From: Bacillota bacterium
GTDB taxonomy: Bacteria > Bacillota > UBA994 > PWPR01
Reading direction: 5' to 3'
Assembly (NCBI GenBank): GCA_028280325.1
Contig: JANQLZ010000067.1
Span: forward strand, 36,220 to 100,219
DNA length: 64,000 nucleotides
Shown here: piece by piece, positions 56,468 through 64,000 of the stretch
Numbering within the stretch: the first letter of the stretch is position 1
Layout: every line of letters starts with the position of its first letter
Translations under genes and position numbers: made by a program
The notes under the pieces: generated by a model
What the model was told of the DNA's origin: nothing
Seen by the model: only the letters and a program-made list of their open reading frames with translations
Databases searched by the model: none

Positions 56468-56468
56468 T

Positions 56469-56780
56469 TTAAGTTTTTTTGGGTTCTCGGACTATCATCG
56501 CCTCTAACCGTCGCAGCAGCTTTTCAATATTAGCTCGTTTTTCAAAGAAAAAGGCAAACTCTTCAACCTTTCTGAACTCTATAATCGGAGATAATATCGG
56601 GGCGGCGCCATGCATCAGCGAGCTCATTAAAAAAGACATCGGTTTGGCCAGTTCCCCCATAAAGATCGCCGGGGTTTCCAGGCCGTGTTTGTATATTTTA
56701 CTGGCCAGCATATCGATCAGCTCTTCTTCACGCTCTTTAGTTATCTCTTCTCTATTTTCAAAATAACGATAATGTCTCAA
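56469..56780 (-). CDS. Conserved small protein, paralogue of the gene at 63648
   Basis: The 103-residue protein is mostly helical and shares the segment TPAIFMGELAKPMSFLMSSL and a following EEFAFFFEKRANIEKLL with the protein at 63648. The family is unknown to me. The repeat of PAIF..E..xPLSF in both suggests a common fold; the other copy lies next to a GlmL gene. Confidence 0.65.
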   Translation of the reverse strand: MRHYRYFENREEITKEREEELIDMLASKIYKHGLETPAIFMGELAKPMSFLMSSLMHGAAPILSPIIEFRKVEEFAFFFEKRANIEKLLRRLEAMIVREPKKT

Positions 56781-56918
56781 TACTACACCTTCTTTCTCAA
56801 TTAGTTTGCTGGTTAGTCAATTTAATATGCAGTTTTTTATATTTTTTCTTGCTTAATTAAATCATTTTTGCTAGTATATGATTATAATCGAATATAGTAA
56901 TATACAGGAGTTGATTGA

Positions 56919-57311
56919 ATGATTGAAATTTTTAAAGCATTAAGTGATACAAACAGGATGCGAATTTTCAATTTATTAATGAAAAATGAGCTATGTGTTT
57001 GTGAGATTGAAACAATTTTGGATATGACTCAATCTAATGTTTCCCGGCACTTAAGCAAGCTGAAGAACGCCAGTATGATTTGCGCCTCCAAAGATGCCCA
57101 GTGGGTTCATTATAGATTGAATGATAATTTTGTAAAAAATAATTCAGAATTGATAAGTTACCTTAAAAACCAGTTCCGGAGCAATGATATTTATCGACAA
57201 GACCTTGGCCTGTTATACAGCTATTATCAGCATGGACTTAGCTGTCAGGATATCCGCAGTAATAAAGAAGCTGTGCTGCAAACCATCAAGAAGGAGGTTG
57301 AAAATGACTGA
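56919..57311 (+). CDS. arsR: ArsR-family arsenite-sensing repressor
   Basis: The 130-residue winged-helix protein starts IEIFKALSDTNRMRIFNLL and has the metal site ELCVCE on the helix before SQSNVSRHLSKL. It heads the arsenic operon and overlaps the ACR3 gene by eight bases. It is distinct from the ArsR at 18555. Confidence 0.92.
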   Translation: MIEIFKALSDTNRMRIFNLLMKNELCVCEIETILDMTQSNVSRHLSKLKNASMICASKDAQWVHYRLNDNFVKNNSELISYLKNQFRSNDIYRQDLGLLYSYYQHGLSCQDIRSNKEAVLQTIKKEVEND

Positions 57312-58392
57312 TAAAGCAGGTGCAAATCAAACCAAGCCGATCGGTTTTTTTGAACGTTACTTAACAATTTGGGTAGCCTTATGTATTTTCGTGGGGGTTT
57401 TGATCGGCCAGTTCTGGCCCATTGTTCCTCAAACCCTGGATCAGTTCAAATACGCTGAGGTCTCTTTGCCGGTAGCAGTTCTGATTTGGCTAATGATTTA
57501 TCCGATGATGCTGAAAATTGATTTTTCGAGTATTGTCAGGGCTACTAAACGCCCCAAAGGACTGACTTTAACCTGTGTTGTGAACTGGCTGATAAAGCCC
57601 TTTACCATGTATTTAATTGCTGCCTTCTTTTTAAAAATTGTCTTTAAACAATGGATCAATACTGACTTGGCTTCTGAGTATTTGGCCGGGGCGGTTTTAC
57701 TGGGGGCAGCCCCCTGTACAGCCATGGTCTTTGTTTGGAGCCATTTAACCAAAGGAGACCCCGCTTATACACTGGTTCAGGTAGCTGTCAATGATATAAT
57801 CTTATTGTTTGCCTTCACTCCGATTGTGGCCTTTTTGCTTAAGGTAAGCAATGTGCCGATACCCTATAATACCCTGCTGTTATCTGTGGGAATTTTTGTG
57901 GTGCTGCCTTTACTGGGCGGTTTTATTACCAGAAGAATTGTTGTCAATTCTCGGGGCAAAGAGTATTATGAACAGGTATTTATCAAAAAGTTTGATAACA
58001 TTACCATAGTGGGGCTGCTGTTCACGCTGATTATTATCTTTTCCTTTCAGGGTGAAGTGATTTTAAGCAATCCGGTTCACATCGGTTTAATCGCTGTTCC
58101 ACTAATAATTCAGACATTTTTAATCTTCTTTATCGCCTACATGTGGGCTCGAGCCTGGAAGCTTAAACATGATATTGCTGCACCTGCGGCCATGATTGGA
58201 GCCAGCAACTTCTTTGAATTAGCTGTTGCCGTGGCAATTTCGCTTTTTGGCCTGCAGTCAGGTGCGGCCTTAGCTACTGTCGTCGGGGTATTAGTAGAAG
58301 TGCCCGTAATGTTGGCCTTAGTAAAAATTGCCAATAGATCGCGTTTGTGGTATCAAAAAGCAATAACTAATTATGGAGGGTTGCCCCAATGA
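57304..58392 (+). CDS. acr3: Arsenite efflux permease ACR3
   Basis: Ten-segment carrier with the ACR3 cysteine motif APCTAMVFVWSHL. The start is ATG 57304 (362 residues) with AAGGAGG upstream; the longer frame overlaps arsR. It exports arsenite produced by the reductase encoded next, which overlaps its end by four bases. Confidence 0.95.
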   Translation: MTDKAGANQTKPIGFFERYLTIWVALCIFVGVLIGQFWPIVPQTLDQFKYAEVSLPVAVLIWLMIYPMMLKIDFSSIVRATKRPKGLTLTCVVNWLIKPFTMYLIAAFFLKIVFKQWINTDLASEYLAGAVLLGAAPCTAMVFVWSHLTKGDPAYTLVQVAVNDIILLFAFTPIVAFLLKVSNVPIPYNTLLLSVGIFVVLPLLGGFITRRIVVNSRGKEYYEQVFIKKFDNITIVGLLFTLIIIFSFQGEVILSNPVHIGLIAVPLIIQTFLIFFIAYMWARAWKLKHDIAAPAAMIGASNFFELAVAVAISLFGLQSGAALATVVGVLVEVPVMLALVKIANRSRLWYQKAITNYGGLPQ

Positions 58393-58787
58393 ACAAGGTA
58401 AAAGTAGCATTTGTCTGTGTGCATAATTCATGTAGAAGCCAGATAGCAGAGGGATTCGCCAAAACTCTGGGGAGTGAGGTAATGGATGTTTATTCAGCCG
58501 GAACTGAAGAATACCCGGAGGTTAAGCCTTTAGCTGTAGCAGTAATGAAAGAAGTCGGGATTGACATCAGTCAGCAGTACCCTAAACTGTTGTCCGACAT
58601 ACCGAACGAATTAGACTATTTGATCACCATGGGCTGCAATGTTTCCTGCCCGTTCGTACCCAGCACCTATAAGGATGACTGGGGATTGACTGACCCTTCC
58701 GGGGGCCCAATTGAGGGCTTCAGGGCTACCAGAGATATGATTGAACAGAAGGTCAGGGAACTGATAGCTGAGGTTAAGAGTAGATAA
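58389..58787 (+). CDS. arsC: Arsenate reductase, thioredoxin-coupled
   Basis: Low-molecular-weight phosphatase fold with CX5R at C10-R16 (VCVHNSCR), redox cysteines C83 and C87 and the general acid in LTDPSGGP. At 132 residues it matches the thioredoxin-dependent ArsC of Gram-positive bacteria, which uses three cysteines in turn. Confidence 0.95.
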   Translation: MNKVKVAFVCVHNSCRSQIAEGFAKTLGSEVMDVYSAGTEEYPEVKPLAVAVMKEVGIDISQQYPKLLSDIPNELDYLITMGCNVSCPFVPSTYKDDWGLTDPSGGPIEGFRATRDMIEQKVRELIAEVKSR

Positions 58788-58792
58788 TTACT

Positions 58793-58843
58793 TGCCGTTG
58801 GCAAGTGGTTGGCAATAGTTTGGCAGTTGTTGGGCAATTGTTT
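58793..58843 (+). repeat. Array of 11-bp units, copy 3
   Basis: A CTTGCCgttGGCAAG hairpin opens it. GGCAAG, GGCAAT, GGCAGT and GGCAAT then start at 58800, 58811, 58822 and 58833, exactly 11 bases apart, followed by TTTTTT and a conserved flank (AGCTGCTATCGCCAAGGTAT). Confidence 0.85.
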
Positions 58844-59209
58844 TTTCCTTATGTACAGCTGCTATCGCCAAGGTATTTTACACTCCCCCTCTGTTCTTTA
58901 GCAAAGACTTATATACTTAACGTAAATTACAAGCGTTTGGCAATGGTCTGTGCAGTAGATTGGCAATTGTGGGCTGCTGTTTTTGGAAATTGAGGGGCGG
59001 TTAGTAGGGCAATTGCTAAACGATAGCTTTAACGATTGCTGGAACAATAGCTTGAACGATTGGTTGTAGTTCCTGAGAATCCTCCATTCAAGGCATAATT
59101 AAAATATCTATAAAGATATTATTACTATATCTTTATAGATATTTTAGTTTACAATATTTTTTGGGCCAAAAGCACCTTCCAATGGGGAGAAATATAATAG
59201 ATTACTAGC
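58844..59209. other. Repeat-rich gene-free stretch
   Basis: Contains the flank shared with 59827 (CAGCTGCTATCGCCAAGGTA), then a looser array of 11- or 12-base units from 58939 to about 59070. A small palindrome ATATCTTTATAGATAT lies near 59135. No coding frame is credible. Confidence 0.6.
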
Positions 59210-59575
59210 TCATAGTTTGCTTTGTTTACTTTTCAGTAAAGTGAAAACACCTGTAGCAGAGGTTAGAATCATGTAGATCAATATTGTTAAAACGATAATG
59301 TTCATAGGTGTATAACCAGTAAAAAATGCTTTATTTCCAAATGAAATAACTCCAGTGCTAACCTCAGTTATTAAATAAGCTACAACTAACGTTGCTGCCA
59401 TGCAATACTGTAAACGCTCCATATACTTTAACCTGGCCCTGTCATTCAGTTTATAATCAACATAATAGTGTAGTATTAAAAGCAACGCTATAACAATAGC
59501 TTCTCTATAGAAATCTGATCTCGATATCATATAAATTGGCAGTAATGCTAAAGTAACTATTGAGTTTCGTTTCAT
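59210..59575 (-). CDS. Small membrane protein, unknown family
   Basis: The 121-residue product has four hydrophobic segments and a charged middle (YKLNDRARLKYMERL). The strong RBS (AAAAGGAG) before ATG supports expression. I do not recognise it. It sits alone among the repeats. Confidence 0.65.
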   Translation of the reverse strand: MKRNSIVTLALLPIYMISRSDFYREAIVIALLLILHYYVDYKLNDRARLKYMERLQYCMAATLVVAYLITEVSTGVISFGNKAFFTGYTPMNIIVLTILIYMILTSATGVFTLLKSKQSKL

Positions 59576-59741
59576 ACTATTCCTCTCCTTTTAATCATTT
59601 TATTACTTATCTATGTAACTATTAAGTTACATTGCAAATGATTAAAATCCTCTTTTTATGCATTATAAGATATCCATTGTAATGGGTTTGCTGACGCAAA
59701 CGTGGTGGAAATTGCTGCGCAACTGGGGTGGGCTTGCCTTT

Positions 59742-59820
59742 GGCAAGCGTAGTGCAGTTGGTTTGTTAAATTAGTTGGGCGATTGTAGGGCAATAGCTTG
59801 GCTGTTGTTGGGCAATTGTT
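59742..59820 (+). repeat. Array of 11-bp units, copy 4
   Basis: Opened by CTTGCCtttGGCAAG. Units start at 59742 and 59753, then after an irregular section at 59778, 59789, 59800 and 59811, the last four 11 bases apart. The shift of three bases in the middle is consistent with small insertions. The conserved AGCTGCTATCGCC flank follows. Confidence 0.75.
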
Positions 59821-59908
59821 TTTGTCTTACGTAAAGCTGCTATCGCCAAAGTATTTTACAGACCAGTGAGAGCATATGTTCTTTAACAAATACTCACATA
59901 ATAATATA

Positions 59909-59985
59909 AATTACAAGACATAAGTAAGGTGATAATTCCACATAAGTAACTTATTGAACGAGGAAAATGATGAAGTGAATCTGTT
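59909..59985 (+). repeat. Dispersed repeat, second copy
   Basis: Shares TAAATTACAAG, ATAATTCCACATAAGTAACT, TTGAAC.AGGA and GAAGTGAA with 15868-15960. Confidence 0.7.
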
Positions 59986-60133
59986 AACATCCTGGAACAC
60001 ATAATGGTAATATTTTGCTCACCGGTTTTATAGGTAGTTATTGGCACCATACCTTGGAACACTTGTTAAAGAATTAAGTCTGTGTTATGTAATATTTCAA
60101 GTCATAAACAATGGTTCTGCCATTGTAATAACA

Positions 60134-60183
60134 ACTGCCAAACTATCGCCAGCCCATTGCCAAACAATTGCCCAACAATTGCA
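60134..60183 (-). repeat. Array of 11-bp units, inverted copy 5
   Basis: ACTGCC, ATCGCC, ATTGCC, ATTGCC and ATTGCA start at 60134, 60145, 60156, 60167 and 60178, exactly 11 bases apart; this is the GGCAAT family read from the other strand. Confidence 0.8.
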
Positions 60184-60284
60184 TAATGGAACTCAGATGA
60201 CCTACTATCTGCCTGCAAGTACCATTAGACGAGGCTCACAGAATTGATGCTAGCTCAAGGAATAGAAGAAATTTTCTGCAAGGA

Positions 60285-60411
60285 TAATACAAGTTAGTAT
60301 ATCTTTGAGAAAATTTCTTCGTATGACAAAGTGTTTTGGAACAAAAGCACTTACCTAAAAAAACAAAGTATAATCGTAGAGATTATGGGAGCTCAGTATA
60401 AACGAAGGTAA
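60285..60411 (+). ncRNA. Candidate structured RNA element, copy B
   Basis: Second copy of the element at 37597-37730, with the same TATAC-type stem (here AATAC/GTAT, other loop), the same GACAAAGTG/AAGCACT stem and the same tail ATTATGGGAGCTC..GTA.AAACGAAG. No gene follows on this strand, only a terminator, so this copy is either a stand-alone RNA or an orphaned leader. An extra 13-base arm upstream (GAAGAAATTTTCT) pairs with AGAAAATTTCTTC inside it. Confidence 0.5.
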
Positions 60412-60418
60412 AAACAAA

Positions 60419-60446
60419 AAAAGCTTTCTTATACAAGAAAGCTTTT
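60419..60446. terminator. Bidirectional terminator
   Basis: AAAAGCTTTCTT pairs with AAGAAAGCTTTT. On the minus strand it is followed by TTTTT and would end the GlmL operon; on the plus strand it would end copy B of the RNA element. Confidence 0.9.
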
Positions 60447-60460
60447 ATATTATTTATAAC

Positions 60461-61606
60461 CTACTCTTCTATCAACTCAACATTAGCACGAGGAACTCGT
60501 ACAATTGAGCCGTCCTGTAGCTTGGCAAATAATACTCGTACCTTTGTTTCGGACTCTACTTTTTGCAGCTCTGGCGGCAAGCTGTCGACTGTAGCAATCT
60601 GACCAAAGTAAGGAGCACGAATGATCCGTATCAAAGTTCCTTTAGTCATTCCGCCTTCTGCAACTGAAGATATTGAATCAATATAAGCATTATCATTAGC
60701 TACAATAATCTCTGGCCTCATTACCCCGGCACGAATCTGGGTTGCGCCGTTAATAGAAGCCATCTGGCCATTAAGATCTTTTAACATGTTAAAAGTTTTG
60801 GTGGCCATTCTAATCTCCCCGAAGCCCTCAGTTAAAATCAAAGTAATCGGAATATCTTCTGTACCAGTTATAGCAACGCCAATATCATAGCCTAAATACT
60901 CAATTAAATCGACGTCAATTATGCCTCCGACTACAATACCGGTAGCCCCAACAGTGCCAGCTTTTCTCATAGCTTCTGCAGTAACTAAAGATCCACCAAC
61001 TATAATTTTGTCTTTGCATGCTGGTGTAATCATATCAGCATTCAGCACTTGATCAGGTGAGTCAGCTACAACCATAATTTCACCAAAAGCCTCTCCACCA
61101 ACTCCAAAAATACCTTGAATCAGCGAGGCATGGGCTTCAATAATTACGCCCTCTTCAGGAATTAATTCTACTACCTCTCCCGGAATATATCCCTCAATCT
61201 GGATTGGAACGGGCGGTTTGCGAATTGTCAGCTGTCCAGTGATCTCAGAAAGATTATCTATTACACCGGTAATCGGTGATTCAACTTTAGTACTGAAAAA
61301 CTCTATACCAAAAAGCCCTGGTTTTTTGGCTACTAAGTCACCTTTTTGCACCTCTTGACCTATCTTTACGACCAGTAAATCTTTGAGCATTTCAATCTCT
61401 TCGGCCATACTTACATCGTAATTAAAGGTTTGAGCTAGGTTCATTGTGATTGGTTCACCTGGTAGCATAGTTTTACAAACAATGTCATGAGGCTGTACTT
61501 TTTGTCCTTTTTGAACCAAAACATCGCCTTTTAGAGGCAGTTTACGAACTTTACGTACAATAGTAGAACGAGTAACTTTTAGACCCGGAGTATATGCACT
61601 ACCCAT
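60461..61606 (-). CDS. RnfC/barrel-sandwich-like conserved protein
   Basis: The N-terminal half has two lipoyl-like (barrel-sandwich) segments, LPLKGDVLVQKGQKVQPHDI and VESPITGVIDNLSEITGQL, and the C-terminal end has a KOW-like strand pattern (KGTLIRIIRAPYFGQIATVD). I know no characterised function. It follows the GlmL gene by 21 bases on the same strand, so it probably belongs to the same pathway. The start is ATG 61606 with GAGGAG upstream. Confidence 0.6.
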   Translation of the reverse strand: MGSAYTPGLKVTRSTIVRKVRKLPLKGDVLVQKGQKVQPHDIVCKTMLPGEPITMNLAQTFNYDVSMAEEIEMLKDLLVVKIGQEVQKGDLVAKKPGLFGIEFFSTKVESPITGVIDNLSEITGQLTIRKPPVPIQIEGYIPGEVVELIPEEGVIIEAHASLIQGIFGVGGEAFGEIMVVADSPDQVLNADMITPACKDKIIVGGSLVTAEAMRKAGTVGATGIVVGGIIDVDLIEYLGYDIGVAITGTEDIPITLILTEGFGEIRMATKTFNMLKDLNGQMASINGATQIRAGVMRPEIIVANDNAYIDSISSVAEGGMTKGTLIRIIRAPYFGQIATVDSLPPELQKVESETKVRVLFAKLQDGSIVRVPRANVELIEE

Positions 61607-61627
61607 TATTCTTCACTCCTCTCCACA

Positions 61628-63511
61628 CTATTCCAAGTAACCTTTGAGTGTTTCAATCGGATAAACATCCATAGATTCAATCCACTCAAGCAATTTAGCA
61701 ACACGTTCTTTAGGTTCGGTTGGCAAATACATCGGCTTACGCCCACGGGCATCGACAACTACACCGCACAGGCCGCCTTCAACCTCAATTGTCATACTTG
61801 AACCAGAACCTTTGCCGCAGTCAAATCCTCTGGCTGGCTTAATTTCTGCTGTAGCAAATTCACCAACTTCAAGATCCATACGGGCAATAGAACCAAATGG
61901 AACTTTAATGGAGTCTGTTGATCCGTCTTGACGTTTCAGGGTTACACTGACACACTCATTTCCGGGCTTAACTTTGCTGTTAACACCCTGTACTGGAGCA
62001 ATGGCTGTGCCCAAACGAATCAGACAGTCACGATCAAATACCTGAGTAGCAGCAACGGGATGGACTTCAGAAAGGACTCCAAGCTGTGGCATCATAAAGA
62101 TACTGTCTACTGTCAGCTTAGTAACACCCTCTGGCTGGAAGGCATCTAACATCATCATAACAGACTGCACTCGACGTGGAGCATGTGATAAAACACCACC
62201 TGATCCAATAATCATATGCAGACCCATCAAATCTACTAATGTCTGACCAGAACCAGTCTGATCAAAAGCCTCTGAAATATCACGCTGGGTTTGAATACCT
62301 TTAAGTCCTACAGCTAAAGTCTTGTGGTGCTCAAAAGCTAAACGCAGTGCTTCACGGGCGATAGCCTGTTCAACCACTAAATCTTGAAGCGATTGAGGAA
62401 TTGTAGTAGGACGAATCATCTTATTACGGATGCGATTACGCAAATCGGATACCTCAATATGAAGCGGAACCCATCGCAGTAAATTCTCGATTCCGGCCTC
62501 ATTTAAAACATTACAAATACTATAACTCATGCCTAAGTTAGCACTAACTGTTCGATTAAAAACATCCTCAAAAACTGAGAATACGTCAGTTGTGGCACCA
62601 CCAATATCTACTCCTACAATAGTAATATTGTTTTGGCGGGCTGTCTCTTCGATCAGCTTGCCTACAGCACCTGGAGTAGGCATGATTGGGTTATCTACCC
62701 ATGTCATCAATTTATCATAACCTGGAGCTTGCGCCATAACATGTTCCATAAACAAATGATGAATCTCATCACGAGCCGGGCCAAGGTTTTCTTGTTCCAA
62801 TACAGGTCGAATGTTATCAACAATACGCAAGTCAGTTTCTTCACCTAAGATTTTATCAACCAAGGGTCGAGCATCTTTATTACCTGCAAATATAATAGGT
62901 ATTTTAAATCCGATACCTAGTCGAGGGCGAGGCTGCGCGGCATGGATCATCTCTGCCAGTTCCGCTACGTGAACTGTAGTACCGCCATCGATACCTCCAG
63001 ATAACAAAATCATATCAGGACGTAGCTCTCTAATGCGCTGAATTTTCTGGTAATCAGCTCGTCCGTCATTTTGAGCAATAACATCCATTACTATTGCACC
63101 AGCACCCAGTGCAGCACGCTCTGCAGATTCTGCAGTCATAGTACTAACAACTCCAGAAACCATCATTTGTAAACCTCCACCAGCAGAGCTAGTAGAAACA
63201 TACAAGTCAACACCTCTGTTTTCATCACGATTGGGAATGCGGCTGGTCGTAATAACCCCATGGTCATCTAAATATGAGACAGCAGCTCCCTTTTCTGTTA
63301 TTTCCTGATTCTTCAACTCCGCGATCTCGGTTATGGCGTTTCGAACACCCATAGTAACATCTTCGAACGGAGCCTCTACAGTAGTCGGTGCTTCGCCACG
63401 TTTCATTAATCGGTACTCACCATCAGCAAACTCTATAAGTATCGCCTTTGTAGTTGTACTACCGCAATCCGTAGCCAAGATAGACTTAATCTTCTTCGGA
63501 TCTATAGCCAA
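61628..63511 (-). CDS. GlmL/MutL-family ASKHA protein
   Basis: The 627-residue protein has the sugar-kinase/Hsp70-like ATP motifs: phosphate-1 ILATDCGSTTTKAILIEF, a second GVDIGGATTDVFSVF and an adenosine-like GSGGVLSHAP. It belongs to the GlmL (MutL, PF13941) family, found with cobalamin-dependent aminomutases and thought to reactivate them. No mutase gene lies in the window; it may be upstream on the minus strand, past 64000. The start is ATG 63511. Confidence 0.85.
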   Translation of the reverse strand: MAIDPKKIKSILATDCGSTTTKAILIEFADGEYRLMKRGEAPTTVEAPFEDVTMGVRNAITEIAELKNQEITEKGAAVSYLDDHGVITTSRIPNRDENRGVDLYVSTSSAGGGLQMMVSGVVSTMTAESAERAALGAGAIVMDVIAQNDGRADYQKIQRIRELRPDMILLSGGIDGGTTVHVAELAEMIHAAQPRPRLGIGFKIPIIFAGNKDARPLVDKILGEETDLRIVDNIRPVLEQENLGPARDEIHHLFMEHVMAQAPGYDKLMTWVDNPIMPTPGAVGKLIEETARQNNITIVGVDIGGATTDVFSVFEDVFNRTVSANLGMSYSICNVLNEAGIENLLRWVPLHIEVSDLRNRIRNKMIRPTTIPQSLQDLVVEQAIAREALRLAFEHHKTLAVGLKGIQTQRDISEAFDQTGSGQTLVDLMGLHMIIGSGGVLSHAPRRVQSVMMMLDAFQPEGVTKLTVDSIFMMPQLGVLSEVHPVAATQVFDRDCLIRLGTAIAPVQGVNSKVKPGNECVSVTLKRQDGSTDSIKVPFGSIARMDLEVGEFATAEIKPARGFDCGKGSGSSMTIEVEGGLCGVVVDARGRKPMYLPTEPKERVAKLLEWIESMDVYPIETLKGYLE

Positions 63512-63647
63512 TTGACTCTCCTCCTTCGCCAGTTATGCACCTTAAAGATTATAGCATAATAAATTCACTTTTAACAAGGTATTCAATTATATTGTATACT
63601 TGATAACCAAAAAAAAGACTTATCCCTGTACCAGATTTGCTTCTAAA

Positions 63648-64000
63648 CTAATTGCGGGACCAAGGAAATTTGAAACGCTTCTTTTTTTTGGAATTTTCTC
63701 CAGCTGCATTTTGCTCTTCTTTCATTTTTGCCTTCAGCCTCTTAATTCTTAACTTCTCTTTTTCTTCTTCTACTTGTACTTCCTGTGCTCTGGTCTGTAA
63801 GGCTTCGATCAAAACATTCAAGTTTCTTCTGTCTTCAAATATTTGAGCATAATCTTCGATCCGATGTTGACCATCTTTAACAATCATTTCACCGAAAGGT
63901 GCACCTCCGTACGCCAACTGGCTAAAGACAAAGCTCAGCGGCTGACCAGTCTCCAGTAAGAAAATTGCTGGCACAAATAAGCCGTATTTTTCAATTTTAT
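63648..64000 (-). CDS. Conserved small protein (5' end outside window)
   Basis: The frame is open to the window edge on the minus strand, so the start lies beyond 64000. Visible is KIEKYGLFVPAIFLLETGQ and SQLAYGGAPFGEMI, then a charged helix and a lysine-rich tail. The first part resembles the protein at 56469, so the two are paralogues. It is 136 bases upstream of the GlmL gene and may start that operon. No function is known. Confidence 0.6.
   Translation of the reverse strand, partial: KIEKYGLFVPAIFLLETGQPLSFVFSQLAYGGAPFGEMIVKDGQHRIEDYAQIFEDRRNLNVLIEALQTRAQEVQVEEEKEKLRIKRLKAKMKEEQNAAGENSKKKKRFKFPWSRN

Larger units (their letters stand above)
59576..60460. other. Repeat-rich gene-free stretch
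   Basis: Includes the array at 59742-59820 and its flank, the dispersed repeat at 59909, an inverted 11-bp array (60134-60183), the second copy of the RNA element (60285) and a terminator. The open frame over 60041-60247 covers the inverted array and is not credible. Confidence 0.6.

Noticed and set aside
58931..59070. A further strict 11-bp array
   Set aside because: Units here are spaced by 10 to 12 bases and much degraded, so I describe it only as a loose array.
60041..60247. A 68-codon plus-strand frame
   Set aside because: It covers the inverted 11-bp array; no RBS and low complexity.

Overview
The window looks like a chromosome segment of an anaerobic, probably spore-forming, low-to-moderate GC Firmicute of the class Clostridia. 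The evidence is an oxygen-sensitive class III ribonucleotide reductase with its radical-SAM activase, a T-box leader before leuS, a CIRCE element before groES-groEL, an FMN riboswitch before ribU, ECF transporters, a GlmL-type protein, and two endospore-appendage-like (DUF3992-like) genes with promoters resembling those of mother-cell sigma factors. Genus cannot be decided from the sequence. No rRNA, tRNA, CRISPR array or intact insertion sequence was seen.

Layout. 0-5.8 kb: nrdD (3' end), nrdG, a SurA-like lipoprotein, rsgA behind an elaborate attenuator-like leader, a LarA-family protein and a methyltransferase. 5.8-12.3 kb: one long minus-strand array with an OLD-like ATPase, a TOPRIM-like protein, an OmpR/HisKA two-component pair, a 43-residue membrane peptide and an ABC-2 exporter; the first four genes overlap one another. 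12.3-16 kb: a non-coding stretch with repeats, a lipoprotein, a methyltransferase and a GNAT enzyme. 16-22 kb: rhomboid protease, an ArsR-linked permease/thioredoxin/AhpD-like operon, the appendage-like genes, small proteins and an MFS transporter. 22-25.7 kb: T-box-leuS and a DUF6144-like protein. 26-34 kb: AraC regulator, ECF transporter and two fused ABC half-transporters, a likely siderophore or metal uptake module. 34-38.5 kb: a Crp-family regulator divergent from a three-gene operon (GTPase, ABC ATPase, cytoplasmic binding-protein fold) with a Fur-box match on each side of that operon, then a glycerophosphodiesterase. 38.6-44.2 kb: plsC, alr, two FemX-like ligases and patA. 44-48 kb: a dual-kinase hybrid sensor and its regulator. 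48-54.6 kb: groESL, then a tsaE-tsaB-rimI-tsaD-5-FCL-FNT operon. 54.7-58.8 kb: ribU, a drug/metabolite transporter, a small conserved protein and arsR-acr3-arsC. 58.8-64 kb: repeat-rich DNA, then a GlmL/RnfC-like operon with a small protein that runs off the window.

The least familiar material is: (1) the rsgA leader, with a promoter, an 18-codon peptide, two terminators and two nested antiterminators; (2) the ATPase/TOPRIM pair translationally coupled to a two-component system and exporter; (3) the iron-linked GTPase/ABC-ATPase/cytoplasmic-binding-protein operon; (4) a conserved stem-loop element present twice (37.6 and 60.3 kb); and (5) intergenic arrays of degenerate 11-bp units with near-exact 11-bp phase at several sites. 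Coding starts were moved from the longest open frame wherever a Shine-Dalgarno sequence clearly favoured another start; those cases are stated in the entries.
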